From NCBI GenBank assembly GCA_021234155.1, contig JAJEKV010000008.1, positions 12,859,406-12,923,405 on the forward strand: a DNA stretch of 64,000 bases, in the 5' to 3' direction. Shown piece after piece: positions 23,990 to 36,640 of this stretch. Within the stretch, counting starts at the first letter, position 1. Every line of letters starts with the position of its first letter. Origin of the DNA: Isoetes taiwanensis (Eukaryota; Streptophyta; Lycopodiopsida; Isoetales; Isoetaceae). A program made the position numbers and the translations under genes. The notes beneath the pieces were generated by a model. It was not told the origin of the DNA and searched no databases. It saw only the letters and a program-made list of their open reading frames with translations.

Positions 23990-25400
23990 TGATTCATTCC
24001 AAGAATAATAATTTCAAGGGGGGAGGGATTTCCTTACATTTTGAATTTGTAAATGTAAAATACGGGCACTTTTTTTGCCCACCCTTTCATGCTTCTACCC
24101 AGCATACCATTTATGCATTGTGCTCTTGCCAACCCCGTTTATATTATTCCACATGGAGCATAGTGCCCAGATTTAATCTTCAAAAGAAGCTTTATTTAGC
24201 TCTTTTAAAGTCGACATATTAGAACTAAATTTATGAAAAGTTAGGGTATGTGGCAAAATTTATCAAAACATAAGGGTATTTTGTAGTTTTTCCCTTAAAG
24301 ATAAAGCCAGATCCTGATATACATAATTATTAGAACTTATAGACTCAAATAGCTTACCGTGATCTCGAACTGGCGTCCTTACCATGTTTCTATTTTAAAG
24401 TATCACCCTACTCCTCGGTTCCAAAATAGAATCCAATGCTTTTCAAAAATATGCAATCGTATGATTTGCTCAAATTCAAACAATGGATGACATTGATGTC
24501 CCAACCCTTTGCACTACAAATCATTGCACATGCTAATAATCTCTTTGAGAGAAGATAATACAATAAGAGATAAAGGATGCTAATTTAATTTGAAACTAAA
24601 AAACTAAGTTGCAAAGCTCAAAACCAAGCTTCCTCGCTAACATTTGGATTGAAAAAAATACATTCACCAAGGAGAAAACGAAATCCCTACCTGAATTTCT
24701 ACTCTTAAACATGTAGATAACATATAAAAATGCTCTGAAACCCTGCAACTTAAGAAGCAAGAAAAAAAAATGCTTCAAACAAAAATTCCAGAAAGCAGCA
24801 TATAGAAGATCGCAATCACCTCCAGGTAGCATATTGCATGAGGTGAATCTGCCAACATGGCCATAGCCCGAAATATCGCTCAAACTTGGCCAACATGGGA
24901 ATGGCCGATGGCAAAATGCGTGTATAAAAAGATTTTTCTAAATAGATGGGCCATTTTAGAGGCAAGGTGTGTTGGCAACCGATTTAAGTGATTTTTTTTT
25001 TTTTCAATTGAACAAAGCCTTTTTTGAGTCAAATGCATTTGACATACACAATGGATGAATTTACAAATGCTAGTAGCAACATATCCAGCTCTAGCAAAGA
25101 GGTTATCTATTTTGATTGGAGAGATGTACATCTATCTACTTCCTTTTAATGTGCTATTTCTATTTGTATATTTCTATCTTGACATCGACTTAATATGAAA
25201 CTAGGCTGCTATTTGGGATGAGAATCACCACCATTTCATCTCGTAGGACATCCTTGCTGATTCTCATGTCCTCCAAAAAATGCTAGCAGACAAAGTATGC
25301 AAACAAATTACTCAAGGACATGGTTGGAAGCTAGTTGAATAAAGGCGGTTTGCTATCCTATTAAATTTGAGCTGAACGGATGTGCTATGGCCCATATGGC
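23990..25400. other. No gene recognised
   Basis: AT-rich. Minus-strand frames at 24596-24883 and 24880-25131 are hydrophobic or low in support and match nothing I recognise. Confidence 0.4.
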
Positions 25401-25479
25401 CATAAAAGCGAGAGAAAGAGGCTTCTTTGGGGCACCTTTAAGTCTAATTTCTTTCTTGTTTTGATTGGAGATTTTTTGT

Positions 25480-25977
25480 AGGTGGTGGTGCGAGGTCATG
25501 AGGGGGACAATTACTGGGATCTACTCACCACTCGGGGGACCCCCAAGACAAATGTGACCTTTTTCAAATTTTTCAGAAAGAAGTATATACAACGCTCATA
25601 TTTTCAAGTTTCTTGACATCGAGAAGCGGTTCTAATATTAAGGTCTATGTATTACTACCACCACAAAGGTAGATGTGAAGCTGCTGCTGGTGTCTTATTG
25701 GACATTTTGGGATTGAGAATTGTTCTACTTACCCTGTTCGAAATCAACCGGATGGCTCTTTTGCCATGGACATCCTTGAGGAGCCTGCAATCCGCTTCCC
25801 TTCTCATGTCCTCATCATCATAAAATGTAATCCTCCTCAAAGATGGAATTTGGCAAACAAATGGTTTTGGTTCAAGGACATGGGTTTTTGGAAGCTTAGT
25901 ATTTGGAATAAAGCCCCATTTTGTATGGTTTTAATTTTGATCAATAGAATCCTTCCTTTTAAAAAAAAAAAAAAAAC
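25480..25977 (+). mobile_element. Possible poly(A)-tailed LINE 3' end
   Basis: The plus-strand stretch ends in ttttaattttgatcaataga, a short pyrimidine segment and an A-run of about 16 (25960-25976). This is the arrangement of plant L1-type LINE 3' ends. The weak open frame at 25766-25975 ends in poly-Lys from the A-run. No diagnostic reverse-transcriptase or zinc-knuckle motif was found, so the assignment rests on the tail alone. Confidence 0.35.
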
Positions 25978-27410
25978 TTTAGGCATGTTTTGGGCTTACT
26001 TAACACATTTGAAGGTTAGATCCATCAAGATTTGGAGCTCTCCATGGTACTACCGAGCACACATACGTGGATGGGATAAGGTAAGTCACTAAGTTCCATG
26101 TATCACTACTTTCAACTCGACATTAAATTGATAAGTGCCATTATTATATTGAAAAGATAAAAGACAAATCAAAATTCAAAGGAGAGGCTCATGTTTTTGT
26201 TAAATCTTGTTCTTTCAAAAAGGGGCCATATGATGCATGGCGAGGAAAAGTGTGTGTATATCTGCAACTATGCCATGTCGAATCATCATTCATGAATGGC
26301 TGGATGGACGTACCGGTCTATCCTGAAAAAATATTATAGCTTGATTGTGATCATTATATTTTTTCTGGCACAACAACAATAACACGACAAAAATAATAGT
26401 TCGATAGGATGGACCTTATGCTAGAAGACTAGATTTCTTTGGATTTCAGTTTATAAGCCAACTGTTATTGTATCATTTGAAAACTCGTCCTAATATAAAC
26501 ACTCCTCTGGCCAATTTCTTAGTTCCTTAAATATATAATAATTCAATGTAAATTCTAATGGGATCTGTCTCTTTGTAATTATGGAACCAAGGGAATGATG
26601 CAAGTTTTGGGTAAGAAGTTCTTTTCAACTATTCGAGGTTTCCATCCAATTTTATATATCAGAGCATTGCAAATGAGGTTTTGGAAGCATCCCTATGGTG
26701 CTTCCCCTCCACATATATCTTAAAGGTTAAATGCAGAACCTAACAATTATCATACCTGCAGGACCAGAATATTATAGGTGATGCTATGCAGGAAATTGGG
26801 GATATAACATATATAACATTATTCAATGTCATATTCCCTTCACTGAAGATGAACCTGTTTTGTTAGAGCTACTTTGCAAATTAGTGCTTATAAAGCCCTT
26901 CAAGCTCCTGTTTCGATGTGTAAGGAGATTTTTAAATTGGATGGTTGAAAATTTGCTACACCATTAGATGGGCATTAAATCTGTTGGCATTAGATGGCCG
27001 AAGGAGGGATTTTGATGGCATCACATACTCGCATCTTTCTTTTAGTGGGTTCAAATATGCCATATGGGGTGCCCAGAAAAAAGAAAAACTATAAAAATGG
27101 AGAAAATGTCATTTACCTTGATTGGAAATATGATCTCAACAAATTGAAGATGAACAATATTCCTAGCACATTTAGACTTGACCTCCAATTGATAGTGTGC
27201 TAAAAATGTTAAGCTTTTCTCCCATGCCCAACATAGCCAAGCGAGGGCAATCCCTTCTCTTATAATGGGCCATGCAGTATTACACATCTTCAATCCCCTA
27301 GCCAATACATAAAATGCTCATGCTTAAAATGTACTCACTACAAACGCACACGTAAAACATAGACTGCTCATAATTAAAATGTGCTTACTACAAGAGCGCA
27401 TGTGAACCTC
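25978..27410. other. No gene recognised
   Basis: AT-rich DNA with dispersed stops in all frames. The overlapping frames at 26994-27305 on both strands are not supported by splice or family evidence. Confidence 0.4.
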
Positions 27411-27416
27411 GGTTCG

Positions 27417-27418
<2 letters not shown>

Positions 27419-27447
<29 letters not shown>
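27419..27447. repeat. Poly(T) run
   Basis: A run of nearly 30 T, followed by ggcacaattaccaag. It could be the A-tail of a minus-strand retroposed sequence lying to the right, but no body was identified before the LINE tail at 27.78 kb. Confidence 0.6.
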
Positions 27448-27775
27448 GGGCACAATTACCAAGTTTCCTCCCATTCTCTACCAATTTTGACTTGAAATTG
27501 AAACCTAGGCCACTTTTGACATTCACATCATTGCACAAATTTGATAAAGAGAAATGTTCGCGACGGCAAAGGCCGCCGCATTAAATTTCTTGTATTAATA
27601 AATACATTCATTGAAGTAAAACATTGAAAATAATGAAAGATACAAATTGGTACAAAGCATTATTTAATTAAAGTGGGTCAAATCTCGAAATTTGGGACTC
27701 AGACTGAAAATAGGACTCATACTGACAAAATTTAAGTTTTATATTGAATCATTGTTAGATCGGGGGAGGGGAAGG

Positions 27776-30700
27776 AAGGAAAGAAGGAAGGAAGGAAGGA
27801 AGGAAGGAAGGAAGGAAGGAAGGTACTTTTTATCGTCCACGGAGACCAATGGGTCTATGGGACCCAATACAAAACGCAGACAGTGGATTTGCCCGGATTA
27901 AAACCCCCGCCCAGAAGGGTTTTCGAGGGAAAACCGTGGGCAATCAGCCCTGCCGACAAAAACCTGTCTAACATATGAAATGCGCAGAAACACCCAAATA
28001 TATACGGTCATGCCTGACCGCACCCATAGTGCCTAATGTCAGCAGCCAGTAGCGGGAGCAAAGGTGACCTCGCAGGTCCGGGTACCTCTGAATGTACGAC
28101 CCCGTGGCATGCTGCATCGACGGCGGTGTGTTCATCGGCAAATGTAAGGGCAAGTCCGCCGTACTAAGGGAGCGTATCCGCCCGGATCCGGACCGAACGC
28201 CGGGCAACTCGAATGTGTGACTCATCCTCAATGGCACCCGCTTGATAAAGATCGACAGCCTGCCCCTGGGCGGGGCTCCCAATCCACCGCCCCGCCTCGA
28301 CGCGAAGATGGTGGGCACCTGCGCGAATGGAGGCAATGAGTCTGCGCTTTCAAGGGCGGTGGGAACGCAGCGAGAGCCGTGGGCCCCGGATAACACGGGG
28401 TTGATGTGCTCCTTGTAATGGGCGTTTTGACATGCTCTAGAGCGCCGGGGTCCCGAGCTTGCAAGGAAACAAGCGTCTAGGTACTTATCACGATCGGCGT
28501 GGTGTCCACTTGCATGCATCTGTGCTCCCTTGACGTTCCATCTGGCAAACCAGCGATCTCTCTTACCCCTCCAACGGGCCCTAAGCATTGCGGACCCATT
28601 GCCCGCGGTGTAAGCCGGAGTGCGGAGCCGAGCATCACCCATAGTAACCACTTTCTGAAAATAGACGATGTGTCTATCAAGGGTACCCGTGAAGCGGTAA
28701 AGAATCTAGTTTCGCAGCAATGTCGATGATAGGGGACCGGTTTCACCCAGTGCGCCCGTGCCAAAATGCCTTCGCACTGCCCAAGTCATTCCAGGTAAGC
28801 CAAAGGCTGACGCAGGGGCCCCAAACCCTCGACCGATGCGGAAGGGCCGATTTCGACCGGTGCGGAGCAGGATGTGATCGATGGCCCCAATCATAGAGCT
28901 CGGGTGGACTGTTGTTCGCATGGCATAAAGCGCTTTCGGCACTTTGTCACCATAGCGGATAGACGCCGCCCTACTCAAGGCGAGGAGGGAACTCCACCCT
29001 AGGTACTTGTAGGTGGGCGTGACGCGTCCTGTGCTGCCCCGATATGTGAGTGCAGGAGGCATGGGGTGACGGAAGAGGATATGAGAACCACCGGTCTTGG
29101 CTTGGCGATTCATCACAAGATGTCAGAGCCCCGACAAAATGTGTCTAGGGCATCCGGTGAGCCTGCGATAGCACGGGGTGTGGGGGCGGGGCCAACATCA
29201 TCCAGATAGATGAGCCATGGATGACACAGTGCAAAAGCTGTATGCCATCCCCCCATGCTCAAGAAGCGGGACTCTAACCGATCAATGTAGAGGCCAAAAG
29301 TGTTGGCGAGAGGAGGCAACCCCGCTTGGGACCCCGATACATCGGGTGGTGAATGCTTGGCTATTCGGTACTGCATCCCCGCTAAAACAACTCTCATACA
29401 ACCCGTATATGGCATTTTGCACAGCAGCGGAGCCCCGGGGCTGACGCTAGATCTAGCCTACGCCTTTTCCCGGGGAATCAGATCAAAAGCCTTCGAAGTC
29501 CACAAAGCAAACAATACAAGTCCTGTCGATGATTCCTACCGGTCTTCAATCGGTGCCCGAAATTGTAAAGATATGGTCAATCGCGTTGAGTGGCGGGGTC
29601 TAAAGCCTGCCTGTGGGAGGGCTCGCGACATCTTTGCCCGCCCGGCCGGGTCGGGCTGCTGCTCGAGAATGCCCCAACGGTTTGGCAAATACTTGAATTG
29701 ACCATGATCGTCCGGTAATTGGCCGGACGGTGGGTGGGTCGCCTTTGTGAATTGGAACAACCCCGCTTGTGGTCCATTGTCGGGGAGACCTTCCCCGCAA
29801 TGCTTTCTGGTTGAGCAGGGTAGTGAGGACCGGCACAAGCGGCTGCCCCGCCCATTTGAGTAACTTCGGCCCCGATACTATCGATGAGGTCACCGCCTTC
29901 CCATTAGCCCCGTTGTGAGGCCCTCCTCAACATCCTCCTCCACGAGAACCAATGGGGGCCATCCCGGGGGGTATGCAAAATCTGGCGTCCTGGCGGTCAT
30001 AGAGCTGCTACAAAGGCATTGTTCCCACTGCCCGGGTGTGATGTCCCCCCAGGGGGCTGGGCGGCCGAAGCACTCGCGCCAAAAGGTTCGAGGATGAGTG
30101 TCATCAGGTCGAACATCTCCCCTAATGCATGGCAAGGTACTCAGCGCCTTTGTCTCCCTTCCGGATGGGTGATGTATCGTGGTGGCTCGCAAGCTGGCAC
30201 TGGATCCGAACGTGAGGAGCCGCTATGCTTTACACTCGATCAAACCATCGTTACGCTGAATGTTGGTGACCCCGAATGGCGACGCTGGGATCTGCCAGCA
30301 CCTGCTCGCTGCATCCCGTAATAGCGGTCACCGGGCTGGTCTAGTGTGGAGGTCCGCTGTAATTACCGGGAGGGCGTCCATGAGCATCTCGGCGTAGTCC
30401 TCTCGCCTGCTCATAATCTAGTCTCAACCGAGGACGCGAGGGGTCGGCATAGTGGGGGTTCCCGGCAGCTTTGCCAAACCAGTCCAAATAAAGTGGGAGG
30501 TGATCTCGAGTCGACCTCCTCATCCCGAATGGCTCGTGCCCACTGGAAAAGACCGATGAGATGCATATCTTGGCGCAACTACGAGCACATAGTCCACCAC
30601 ACTAGACCCTCCCCCATTGTCACATCGCATGTGCACTTGCGGTGAATCGGGCCAATGTGACGGCCATTGCAAATTATCAAGTCAAAAATACCACATAGCA

Positions 30701-31071
30701 GAGCAACCGTCACAAAGCGAGTGACCCGGGCATGTCATCCGATCCCGTGGCCGTTGGTTTCAAGGGCGAGCTGCGAGGACATCGTCGCCGAGGGGGTCAA
30801 GTCGCATGGGCTGCTCTACTCCCTGTCCAGTGCATTGAAATCTCCAAGAAGGACGACCCTACCCAAGCTGGCTGGTGCTGCTGTATGTCATCATATAGAT
30901 CGACATAAGGGTCCATCCTATCCGATCGGTGGCTACGATAGAAGGTGCTCTCTCTGCGTGAGGGAAATAACAAGCGCCCGAAAAAGAGGGTTGCCAGCGG
31001 GTATTATGCACACGAACCCACAAGTACCGGTTGTGTCTATAAATCTTACGGAGGGTAACCGGTCGTGCCAA
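27776..31071 (-). mobile_element. LINE, 3' part: end of endonuclease, reverse transcriptase, C-terminus, (TTCC)n tail
   Basis: On the minus strand the 3' tail is a (TTCC)n array (27776-27822 as aagg repeats), then the conserved 3' end (plus strand ttttatcgtccacggagac). From N to C: an endonuclease segment (30860-31071, with GWTLMSIY), reverse-transcriptase fingers/palm pieces (29600-29893, WTTSGVVPIHKGDPP), a palm piece with the catalytic YLDD (plus strand about 29197-29211, in HPWLIYLDDV), a thumb/connection piece with YLGWSSLLALSRAASIRYGD (about 28955-29030) and a C-terminal segment (27968-28651). Frame changes interrupt every few hundred bases. The 5' part continues at 43612, across the inserted chromovirus. 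Confidence 0.85.
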
Positions 31072-32640
31072 TGTGACGCCCTTGGCGCTTATATACGCAT
31101 GACGCCGTCAGATACATCGAAGGACCTTCCCATCCAACGACACCGTCAGTATGGGCCCTCGTCTAACTTCGCGTGCCCGGGGTCCAGACGACGAGTAGAG
31201 GACACGAGGTGTCATTCCGCCCCGGCCCTCTATGGGTTCCCTATGGCTGAAGCAAAATATACAACATAAGCACTAGCAATAATAACAACGGACTACCTCG
31301 AAGGGTAGTGATAATCCATCTAACCATGTCATCAAATACAACAATACAATGAATGCATCAAATACATCAAATAGAGGCTCCTACCCCGGGCTCAGGACTC
31401 AAGGGGAGTCGGTGACTACGGGGGCTCCCGTGATAGAACATCGAGTTATGGCAATGACTTGGGCTGGCAATAGACAATGGATAGGGTTGACCACTCCATC
31501 GCCCCTCCTGTGCATACTTTGCAGATAGGCTAAATCAGGCTCGACGGATCAGAACCCTAGGAACGTAATCCCATGGTATCACCCAACGAGACTACTCCGG
31601 GTTGCATCTCCCCGGTCCGATGAGGTAGGAAGGGTTGCATCTCCCCTCCCGGAGTGCAGTGGCTCCATGGGCGGCTAGAGGATCGCGGGCGACACACGCC
31701 CATACCCCGTCAACTCCCCAAAACAAGAGCCAAGCCGACACTTGCAACTCTTGAGAGTCAAGGCGACACCATTGACCCAGGAAGTGTCGGACCCATATCC
31801 GGCCCACGCGAAGTGACCGACTATGAGTCTAGCCCGCTATGGGACCCCAGTAGCCACGCTCAGCAGGGTCCTCCCTCCACTTTGCCACTGACCCCGTTGT
31901 GTGGTGCTCAGTCACTCCATAGCCTCCATAGCTAGGTGGGCTCTATGCACAGGCCGCATAATAATGGGAACTAGTGGGTCTAAACTAGGAGCATCATCTA
32001 CTAGTGGCTACTAGGTCTCTACCCCCCTTCCCAATACACAAGAGGTGCAAATATGAGATCAACCAACATCATATCAACATAATCTTGATAATAAAAGAGA
32101 ATAACAACTAATCCTAATCACATACATCTAACTTATAGTTAGGGTTCATTGATTAGGTTCGTGTTTCGGACAATAGGTTCTAGAATGGCTCTATTACAAT
32201 GGAATCTATGGAATCTCTTTGCCTCCGACGCCTTATCGCTACCTCCCACGGTTCTCCATCTCTAGCAAGTAGTTGAAGAAGATGATCCTCCTCTGGCTGC
32301 AACTCAGCCGTCGAAGACAGGTCTTCAAGTCGAACTCGACGCTAACCGGTGGTGCGAGGTTGGTGGAGCCAAAAGTGGCTAGGGTTTAGGGTTTAGCCTT
32401 TTTATATGTTAGGGTTTACATGAATGCCACATGGCTCCCATAGGTGCGTCTATGTGGCGGTTCATTTATAAGGTGAGGCCATGTGGAAATGGCTTTTACC
32501 TTAGGTTGGCTAAGTTATGTAGATAACTTAGTCATCTCCCCACATTAGGTGTATACAAATCTACTTATGTAGAGTTGTATGGTGATGTGGGCCGTGGGAT
32601 ATACGTTATTTATACCGTGATATTCCAGGGGAACGCCACA
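31072..32640 (-). repeat. 3' LTR of the chromovirus
   Basis: 1569 bp, colinear with 42040-43611. Shared blocks include ggctcctacc, ccaaaacaagagccaagccg, ggtgggctctatgcacaggc, gtggctactaggtctctacc and ggctaagttatgtagataac. Differences are mostly single-base or 2-4-base indels. Confidence 0.93.
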
Positions 32641-32651
32641 TTCTCCCCCTT
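32641..32651 (-). other. Polypurine tract
   Basis: The minus strand reads AAGGGGGAGAA directly before the TGTGGCG start of the 3' LTR, the position expected for plus-strand priming. Confidence 0.88.
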
Positions 32652-33329
32652 AGGATAATGCCGTCCTCAAAGATTACATAAGGTGAAATGAACAATGTAA
32701 AAGAAGAATATTCACATTAACACTTAGAATTTATCACAACCATAACTTCCGGTGTTAATTACCACGAATATGAGTGTGAAGCTATATTCACATTCTTATA
32801 CAATTTATATAACTTCAGCAATTTTTACATTAGGATAACTTGAAACATCCTGAGGAGTTTTATAACTAAGACAAAATGTTATAAGCTCATATTCTTGGTG
32901 TGATGCACTCCCTCTTTACGGTCACTTTCCTCTATTGGCCAACAGGAGCATATCACGTTAGTTTAATTAGTAATTTGTGGTTTTAAGGGTCCACCCCCTA
33001 TTTAATTTACATTACATTATACTACATGCATGTGACATGCCTATTATGCCTATATGTTTAATGCCTACACCTTTTGTCAGCTCTGGCATAGGAGGTGGCT
33101 TATCCTCCATAACAGCCATAGACTCTAGGTGGTTCCCTATCATGCACCTATCCATTCTAGGACTCATGCATGCATACTTAACCTATAGGCATGATATCAT
33201 TGCATAGAGAACATGAAGGATGATCCCATCATCGCCCATGCTCTCATGCGTCATAACCTATATACATCTTGGCTCCTAAAAGTGATTGCATGCACTCTTT
33301 GATTTGTCTCGGCCAAATCTCTATTGAGT

Positions 33330-34596
33330 GAATGCACTCACCTTTCCGAATCGTTGTCGATGATGTCGCTGACGAGCTGGCCTTTGCATTGCTCCATGAA
33401 CTGTGGGTACTGTTTTTCAAGATAAAATTTAAGTACCCATGTCGCGTCATCCACTTGACTAGATATTGGAGGACTGAGGTCTTCTTGTTTTCTTATATGC
33501 TTTATTGAGAAGAGCTTTTAAAACAATCTCAAGCTGTTCTTCGGTTATTTCCAACAAAGTTGGTGTCTCCAATATCTCCTCGAGGTTGGGAGTATGCTTT
33601 TCCAGCAAGCTTATATGGAAGACTTTATGAATTTTCAAGTGTGCGGGGAGATCCAACTTATAGGATTGGTTACCTATTCTTTGAATGATTTTGAATGGTC
33701 CCGCCCACCTTGAAGAAAGTTTCTTAAGTTGCCGATGCAGAGCTTAGCGTGTTTGACTTTTATTTTGAGCCAAATATTATCCCCTACATGGAATTCTCTT
33801 TTGGTTCTGTGTTTATCGGCTATGCTCTTTTGTCCACTTCTTGCTGCCATGAGATGGCCTTGAACTTCTTCCACTAATTGTTGCATATCAGTCAACATTT
33901 ATTGAGAATCTTCTAGCTCGGACACTCGATTGTGCCAAGTGTCTGGTGTTAGGCATGGATAACCATAATTTATCATGGATAACTCTACCAAGTAAATATA
34001 GTCTTCCCAGTTTGACTTATTGCACACATAGTTCTCAATATGTCTTCTGTTATCCGGCTTGTATGTTCAGTGTGCCCATCTGTTTGGGGGTGATATGCTA
34101 GTACTCACGGACAACTTTATTTGAATCGTGTTGAAGAAGTCCTTCCAAAAGGCACTTATAAACTCGGGGTCTCTATTGGAGATGATTTTCCTTCCTATCC
34201 CCTGTAATCTGAATATTTCCTTTACGAAAAGCAAGGCGGTGTCTAAAGCCATATTTGTGGTTCGACATGGCAAAAAGTCCGCCATCTTTGATAGTTTGTC
34301 GATCACTACCATTAAGGCTTCATGGCCCCTTTTTTTTTTTTACCTCTAGTTTGGATCCTTCAAGGAAATTATCCAAAAGCTTTATCCCATGACCATATCA
34401 ATTCCTCCTCTTCCCCGAGATGCTTGCCCTCAAGCATGTGGAACACACCAATGTTGCCACGAGGAATTGAACCTTGGCTCGATACCAAATGTTAGCACTA
34501 GTTCTAGTGATAACCAACACACCAAAAGGGGGCGGATCCTTCAAGGAAAGTTATCCAATGGGCCCCAACCTTTCGGGCTTTATCCCATTTTTTTTC

Positions 34597-34650
<54 letters not shown>

Positions 34651-36640
34651 GAGCCTAATTATAAAGTCCATGCTTACAACCTCCCATTTGGCATTTGAAA
34701 CCTCCAAAGGTTCTAGGGTTTGGTGAGTTGCTCTGCTTTTGTTTCTGAAATTCGAATGTAGTTGGTGGTGTCTTTCTTCATGCCAGGCCAAAAGTAACTA
34801 CCACTTATCTTGAAGTAAATTTTCATGAATCCCCCATAGCCGGCTGTTGGGCTATTACAAGTATCATGGAGAATCAATTTCATTACTTCTGATTACTCTG
34901 GAATGCAAAGCTTGTCTTTATGATATAAAAGTTTGCCTTTCTTTTTATATCTTTTATAGGTTTCTCTTTCTTTATCTATCTTTGCTTTCTTGCAAGGACC
35001 AAAGACTAGCCTATACTTCCTTGAATTCTTTGCTTGAGGGTAAAACCTCCTCAATCTTTTTGCCGAATTCACTGGCCAAGGTAGAGATGGCATTTTCAAT
35101 CCACTCGAGTCTCCAATGGTCGTCGAGAGAGTGTATCAGCAACCACATTTAATTTACGTGGCTTATAGACTATCTTGAAGTCATATTCTTCGAGGAATTC
35201 CATCCCGCGTCTTTGCCTCAAATTGCAGAATGGTTGGGTGAAAATGTATTGGAGGCTTTGTGATCAGTATCTAACTGAAATTTCCTACCAAGCAAATAGT
35301 GCCTCCAAATACGAAGAGCTCTTACAACAACTAGAAGTTCTTGATCATGCACGTTGGATAACGTTGTTCGGTGCCATTCATCTTCTTAGAGTCGTACGCC
35401 ATTACTCTTCCTTCTTGCATAAGGACTCCACCCGTTGCTAGTATACTTGCATCAGTTGCTACTAGCTTATGCTTATTTGGATCTGGTAGGGTGAGCACTG
35501 GTGCTGTTGTCAAGGCTTCTTTGAGCTTTTCGAAAACATTCTCTAGCCAATGTGCTACAAAATCCTTTACTTTCTTATTCTGGTTCAGGTCCGACAAAGG
35601 GGATGCCGACTTAGCAAAATCTTTTACAAATTTTCGGTAGTAGCCTGCTAATTCAAGAAAACTTCTCACCTCGGAGATGTTCTTCTTTGCTGGCGAATCC
35701 ACTATTGCTTCAATTTGTATTGGATCAGTGGAGATTCCCTCCGGTGTGACCGCATGCCCCCAAGTATTCCACTCTACTTGCTGCGAAGTGACACTTTGAG
35801 AGTTTTTATATGATATAAAAGCGATGATGCCTTAGCTTTTCTAAAACTCTCCTTAGATGTTCCACATGTTCTTCCATGGACTTGCTATAGATTAGAATGT
35901 CATCAAAAAATATGATGACAAACTCGTCCAAAAGTCTCTGAACATCTCATTCATTAAGCACATAAATGTAGTTGGGGCATTTGATAGACCAAAGGGCTTG
36001 ACTATGAACTTATAGTGCCCATACCACATTCTAAAAGTTGACTTATGAATATCCTCCTCCCTGATTCTTATTTGATGGTAGCCAGACCTTAGATCATTAT
36101 TGGAAAAGAATTTTGCTCCTTGTAGTTCATTAAATCATGGGCTCTTGGCAATATGTATTTGTTCTGTATCGTTTGCTTGTCGAGCTGACGAAAATGAATG
36201 CACATCCTTAGACTTCTATCTTTCTTCTTCACAAAGAGGATGGGTGCCCCAAAGCTTGATACAGCCGGCCTAATGAACCCAAGCTTTAATAATTCTTGCA
36301 GTTGCTTCTTGAGCTCGGCTAGCTCTAGGATGCTCATCCTATAGTGAGCTTTGCTAGTTGATTTTGCATCTGGCGCAAGAGTGATTTCGCACTCAATGCC
36401 TCTATAGGACGTTAGCTCTCAAATTTCATCCCGTAATAGGTCATGAAATCTTTAATTAACTTGGCAATTGCCTTAGGTAATTATTTTGTACTTGCATCCT
36501 CCTTTTTATTCTTTTGATCTGTGTCGATGGCTTCAAGCTTAAGGATATATTCAATCCCCTTCTTCATGATGCATTTATGACATGCACTGCAAGGCAAATT
36601 TCTTACCTTGACTACCCGGGTTCTGCGAGAGTGTCATGAA
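33330..36640 (-). pseudogene. Chromovirus pol: reverse transcriptase, RNase H, integrase, chromodomain
   Basis: In N-to-C order on the minus strand: a CSACHKC segment (about 36580), then [20 protein letters not shown] (about 36360). The RT start has [17 protein letters not shown] and [20 protein letters not shown] (36170-36330). The RT active-site box [11 protein letters not shown] is near 35900 (in place of the common YxDD/FIDD). [17 protein letters not shown] leads into RNase H with [20 protein letters not shown] (35380-35470). The integrase N-terminal region is near 34700-34790, with the core at 34067-34312 (VVIDKLSKMADFLPC, then SNRDPEFISAFW). The C-terminal region is at 33674-33898 and a chromodomain ends in DDATWVLKFYLEKQYPQF (33400-33450). 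Stops and frame changes are scattered, and a roughly 310-bp insertion breaks the integrase. Confidence 0.88.
34330..34649 (-). mobile_element. SINE-like, pol-III B-box insertion with A-tracts in the integrase
   Basis: The insertion separates MDFIIRLQ from EALMVVIDKLSKMADF of the integrase. On the minus strand it has a perfect B-box-like GGTTCAATTCC (plus 34463-34473) flanked by GCCA/TGGC able to pair like a tRNA T-arm, and an A-run of 12 at the 3' side (34330-34341). On the other side is an A-run of about 60 (plus T 34588-34649). The 24-bp block ggatccttcaaggaaa(g)ttatcca occurs at 34353-34375 and 34534-34557. The A-box is unclear. Reading frames through the T/A tracts are artefacts. Confidence 0.6.

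Noticed and set aside
34440-34500. Possible tRNA gene (B box and T-arm-like stem)
   Set aside because: No acceptor stem or anticodon arm can be built, and the position inside an integrase with A-tracts fits a SINE-like insertion.
34389-34791. Open frames with long poly-Phe or poly-Lys tracts
   Set aside because: They read through the T/A homopolymers of the SINE-like insertion; the only real coding sequence there is the integrase on the minus strand.
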